A stretch of DNA of 64,000 nucleotides from Lutjanus erythropterus. Lineage: Eukaryota > Chordata > Actinopteri > Lutjaniformes > Lutjanidae. The position numbers and the translations under genes are program-made. The notes beneath the pieces are model-generated. The model did not search any database and had not been told where the DNA came from. It was given only the letters and a program-made list of their open reading frames with translations. Shown one piece after another: positions 13,401-19,400 of this stretch; the first letter of the stretch is position 1, and each line of letters opens with the position of its first letter. The stretch spans positions 2,719,105 to 2,783,104 of the forward strand of contig CM034608.1 of the NCBI GenBank assembly GCA_020091685.1. The letters are read 5' to 3'.

Positions 13401-16400
13401 ACCAAAACAGAACAGAGAATATATCAGTCCAGTTTTAGCCACATTGCACTGGTTTCCTGTGTCCACCAGAACTGATTTTAAAGTGTTTCTGCTCTCAGGC
13501 TTAGGACTGTCCTACATCAGAGACTCTCTGTTGTTTTATGCTCCCTCAAGACCTCTCAGATCCTCCAGCACTAGATTTTTAGATGTCAACACTACAAAAA
13601 AAGAAAATTGGAGATGCAGCTTTTGAGAGCTGTGCTTAAAGACACACCTTTTTAACTTTAACTTTTTTTCTACAGTAGCAGAAAGGCTAAATTAGCGTAT
13701 TATAGTCTATGCCTCAACGTTTTTTAGTGCCTTGATTACTCCTTCAAATATTTTAATTTATTTTTATTGCCTGATTTATATTGTGTGTATATGTGTAAAT
13801 AATAAAGTTTATTTATTTATTTTGAAGAGAAAATATCAAAATTCTCTGATTTCAACGTACTCAACATTTCACCATTTTCTGACATTTTATGGACCAAATA
13901 ACTAATTGTTTAATTAAGAAAATAATCAACTGATTCATGGATGAAAATAGCTGTTACTTGCAGCCATAAAAACATTATATTAGACTAAATAATTTCACCA
14001 GATTTTGTACTGAGGTCATTCAAAAGTAAGGGGAAGTAATCAAGTTACATTACTTTAATATTGTGATACTTGGGTTATGTTACTGACTACATTTTTTTAA
14101 CAGGTAATTAGTAACTATCTGAATACACAAGTTACCCTCTTTCCCCTGGATGTAGATCAGTGGGATAGCAAGGTTTGACATTAACCATGACTGATGGCCT
14201 GTGGCCACAAAAAGGTCCTCTGTGGCCACCAAATATTCCATGCAGGTTGCCCTCCCTGTGGTCACCAAGTCTTATCCTCATACTGTCTGTTCTACAAAAA
14301 CAGCGAACAGTACTAGTTGCCAGCTGGCTACTGATGTCGGGGCTACTGAAGTCTGAGTTTAGTAAGCCGACACAAACTGCTGACATGATCCTTCCAGAAG
14401 AAACAGAAACTCAACAAAGACACCATGAAAAAAGAAAACAGTGGCGGATATTTAGGAATAAATGGAAACAGGAGATTAAGTGGCTAGAACATAGTTTCTT
14501 TAACGTGGCCCAGATACACTTTTGTCTAATGAAACACATGCATTTTGTTTTAATCTAGGGCTGCAACTAACATGTTTCCATCACTGATTAATCTGTCGAT
14601 TATTTTCTTGATTAATCTATTATTAGTTGTTTGGTCTTTGGTTTCAGTTTACTGTCACAGAGGACTGAAGAAACCAGCAAATACTCACATCTAAGAGGCT
14701 GATATCAGAGAATTTGTAAAAAACAAAAAAACAAGCAAACCAAAAAAAAAACTCAAAACGATTAATCAATTATCAAAATAGTTGCCATTTAATTTAATTG
14801 TTCAATTATCTATTAATCGTGCAACCTTATTTTAATCATTCACAGTTTATCTCCATTCTTTTAGTAATTAGATTACATTTAATACAAAACTCAGCTACTG
14901 CGTCAAACTGTGTCACCCTATCAAGTGTCTGTCAGGTTAGTAATGACAACTTGTAGAAAGCCACTGATTTAAAGGAATTCTGTGGATATGAAATGAAAAC
15001 TCAGCAGTTTAATGTGGAAGTGAGATAGAAATGCACCCGCAAAAACTGCTGTATGGTTGAGGAAAGTGAATGTTTCAGGGAAAAATGGATCAACTCTCAT
15101 TTCGTTGGACCATGAGACAGATTAAGTGATCTGCCTCATCTGCAAACAGGTGAATTCTGTACACAAGGAATTAAACAGTAAGTGCCATTATGAGACCAAT
15201 CATAAATCCGACGAGAAGTTTCCAGGTTTTCTGGTCCAGTCGTGCTGGCTCCTTAAAAGTGGTACTATTATCATCAAAACTTTGAGAGCCCTGGGCTGGA
15301 ATTTGACATGTCTAAGCAAGTAATGTACTGCAGGGTGTGCTGTCAGTTTCCTCAACTAGCTGAGAGGTCCAGCTCATTTCTCATTGGAAACAAAGCCCTC
15401 AGGAGAACACCAAATCAGAACTCATGGGAAAAGTGGGCAAAGTGTCACAGTATAAAGCCTTTGTTAACTTGAGTTACATAGGCTTTCACTTGGGCCACCA
15501 AATATGTACCGAATTTAGGGGCTTGGTGCTCTGCGGGTCAGTGCTTAAAATTATTAGCATCTATTCCTGAATACTATGGTACTACTGACAGGAATTAATA
15601 TCAAGTCACCCACATGCAGATGTGCATACATTTGTCAGAAAATGGTGATATATGTTGATCACAGCTTAAGTTTATGTCCTCAAATGTCTTGTTTTGTCCA
15701 CAACTCAAAGAAATTAAGTTTACTGTCAGAAAGTGAAAAACCCCCAGAAATTATTCACATTTAAGAAGGTAAAATCAGAGAATTCGGACTTTTTTGAATT
15801 GAAAAAATGACTCAAAATGATTAATTGATTAATTTAACCTGTCACAACCTTATCAATTGAAAAATGAGTCCAAACATATTTGTACTTGTTTTTAAAGTCT
15901 TTCCTGAAATGATTATTTTCATTATCGATTAATCTCTCAACCATTTTCTCTGCTAATCAATTAGCTATTTGGTCCATATAATGTCAAAATGGTGAAAAAT
16001 GTTGACGAGTGTTTCCCAAGGCTCAAGATGACGTCCTCAAATGTCTCATTTTGTCCACAACTCAAAAATATTCAGTTTACAGTCAGAAAGAAGTAAAGAA
16101 AATGTTCACATTTAAGAAGCTAAAATCTGAGAATATGGACTTTTTTTCTTTAAAAAAGCTGCATGTGCACTGTGCATGGTAGGATATCGTTCTTTAGTTT
16201 AAAATTGTGATCCTACTAATAACCCACATTTTTACACATGCATTTGTCATCTGATTATGTCTTTCTGAGCTGTAATGGAATACAGTTACCTCTTTTTTTG
16301 TATCCAGATTACATAATCCTGTTACATGTAATCCCTTATTTCCCAAGCCTGTTCAAAGCAGAATGACAGTTTATAGATAAAATCCTCCTTCCACTTTACC

Positions 16401-19400
16401 TGAGATTAACGAGCTCCACCACTGTATTGACCAGCTCCTCTGACAGGTCCACGTTGTAGAGAACAAGAGACGCCAGTCTGTCTTTCCACTGCGTGAGAAA
16501 AGATGTCCCCATCAACTGTACATTAGATAGATCTAGCGAGGTGAGGGACTTCAGGGGTTTGAGCAGCGTCTCAGCATCCACCTCATCAGGCAGGCCTCCC
16601 AGGTTGAGCAACCTGAGGCGGTTGAACCCCTGGAAGTTAAAGTCCGTCTCTAACGCTTGCCTCGAAGCAGGGCTCTCCTCTTCCTCGTCCTCGGTGTCTT
16701 CATTGCAGGCCAGCGGGGCACCGCCCTTCCGGTAGAAGATGTGGCTGCAGCCGAAGAGACAAAGAGACACCAGGGTCTCGCGGAAGCAGGTCAGTGTTTT
16801 CAAACTGCGGGATGACAGGCTGTTGCAGTAGGTGAGGTGGAGCTCAATCAGGTCCTGGAAGAGCAGAACACAAAGTAAAGAATTATTTAACATTGATCAT
16901 TTTGATCATCCTGACCTCAGTAAAGGTCATCCTTTACAAACTGGACGGAAGTCACAGGTAAATTTACAATACAAGACTATCATAATACATTACTCATCAT
17001 AACTATGCCATAATGATACAGGCAATTCTGCACTATGTTGCCTGAAAATCTTCCACACTTTATCACAATATCTGTGAAACCAATGCCGTGTCAACATCCT
17101 ACAATATTTCTGTAGGAAATTGTTAGTTTTATATTTTTGTAAGACGTTTTTGTAGGAAAAACCCAAAATTTTTCCATTGGATTTGGGATTGTTGCAAAAA
17201 AAAAATAAAAATCAGCATAAATGCAATCTCCAGAAGTAAAAAAGCTAACGGCTAACATTAGGCTGTGAACAAACTACGCCACCGGTGATCAGCATGATGA
17301 TGTTTAATGACGCCAACAATTAGTAGGCTTGTATAACGTCTTAAAACTATTTTTGTGGCTTTTTGCTACATATTACAGCCAAAGATAGGCAGCAACAAGA
17401 AGAATGAGAGAGAGGATGACATGCAGCTTGGCTTCGGGTTGGAATCGAACCACTGTCGCTGCTGAGGCCTCAATACAGGAGGCACACACTCTCCCAAGTG
17501 AGATACTGGGGCGCAGCGAGGCACAACAAGATCACATTAACTTGGCATTCAACTTGTATGTTTTTTTGTCAAGCCATCTCCTGCGCTTGGTTAATCACAG
17601 CAGTATTGGCCCTTTTTGATGAGAAAAAAAAACAGTCTCGTTTCCCCTTCTTTTTGTGACATAGTTTTCTTGTTTCGACAGTCAACTGCTCTGGGCTGCC
17701 TATGTTCTCTGTGCATGCTCACAGTAGTGTTGACTTAGCACTGGAGAAAGGTCTGGCTGCACGCGTACACATTCTGTTATAGCAGAAAAAAATGCTCTGC
17801 CTGGTTTGCATTTCTTTTAACCAATTGCAAACATCTTGGATGGCACTAAGCCCAGGATGCAGTGACGGTGCTGCTGCAAAATAGTGTCAAGGGGGAACTT
17901 GTTTTGGTGGAGTATTTGCACGGTGGGAGGCGAGCACTGGCTTTAAAATGACTACATCACTGCAAAAGAAAAGCCAGCAGCTGTTAGTTTAGCATCCCAG
18001 GCGCTAATTTGCTGTCTTTAGTGTGTAGGTTGCAACGAGGAGGTAGTTCTTGTTTCTCACAGGGATTTTGAAAATGTAGGTAGCAGATGCTGCAGTACAG
18101 CTTGAAGCAAGCCACCAGTGGCAGACTTATACCAGCAGTGTGCACCCGGTGAGTCAGACTACAAGTGTGGCAACAAGAACATGATCCCTGACTGGCTTCC
18201 AACCAGCCAACACCACTAACTGCATTCAAAAAGGATAGAGCAGTGGAAGGAGATTACTTTGATTGACTTTAAAAAAAAGTATCACATTACAAAGTATAAA
18301 ACTTTATTTTAGAAAAAACTTCACTGCTCTAACATGTATATTAAAGGTATGTTCCACCTAAACGTGACCGTACCAAGATGCCACTTTTTGGAGAAAAATA
18401 AAACCAATCTGTCGACTGGAGTGCAATAACTAATAACTACAGTTCATTTCGTGTCACTCAATTTCTTTGAGTGGTAATTACAGGTAACACTACACCAAGC
18501 TGCCACCCCTCCCAGTTCATAGGTCTTGATGGAACCACTGCAAGAAGAATCCTACATTACTGTGAGGTGTCAGGTATCAAACCAATACTTCACAAGTGTT
18601 TGTCCAAACAGTGTTCACTGCTAAATAAAAAAGAAGATAACAAGTAAACAGTATGTGTCACATAGAAGTACCATACATCATCTGACAGCTGAGAACATGA
18701 AGCTCAGAACTGAGTGAAAAGATTTTCTTGTCATACATCTGAAATATGCTGTTTTATTCCGGTGCCTATTCAAATGTTAAACGTTTAGAGTGTATAAGGG
18801 CTTAGAGGATCATAATGGAAGTATGTGATGGTCATTCCCATGATGCTCTATCATGCCTCATTAGTTGTTGCATCAGTTTTTAGGTTGAGAACATTTATTA
18901 CACTGGTTTTGTGCAGAATTCCACCATTTTTGACCACTGACGAATTGATAAAAATAGTCAAAAATCCCTCCAACATTCCACATTAAGATGTCAAGACCTT
19001 GAGGGACACTATAAAAATATTAATGCTGTGATTTGGGATCAAAAACTTTTGGCATTTGGAGATCTGATTGGATGAAAAGCACTTCTCTTCTGTGAATTGC
19101 TCATGAACCCTTACCTTCGATCCTCTTAATACTGAAACTGTGTCTGTGTCTTAGAGATCACAATACAGTCACTTTTACAACTTTTTATTGCGCGAGTTTG
19201 ATACTATTGTTGGCCAGTGTGGTGGAGGTCCCTGCAGAGTTCAAAAGGTTAAATAATAGCTTAAAGATATGTTTGATCATCATCCTGAAGAACATCTGAC
19301 TGAATTGCTGTTATTTGGATGAACCTTTTTCTTGTGGGTTTGTCTTATCAGGTAAATGTTCAAGTGAAAGAACATTAAACTGATGAAATGTGATGTATTT

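Noticed and set aside
14175-14558. 127-aa plus-strand frame as a host gene
   Set aside because: Only the C-terminal part resembles a hAT transposase start; the rest is transposon end sequence with repeats of GTGGCCAC.
16493-16735. Plus-strand 80-aa frame
   Set aside because: Antisense shadow of zer1 exon 3, which has homology and splice sites.
17404-17525. tRNA gene near 17.4 kb
   Set aside because: B box is good but the arms do not fold into a cloverleaf and the body is SINE-like.
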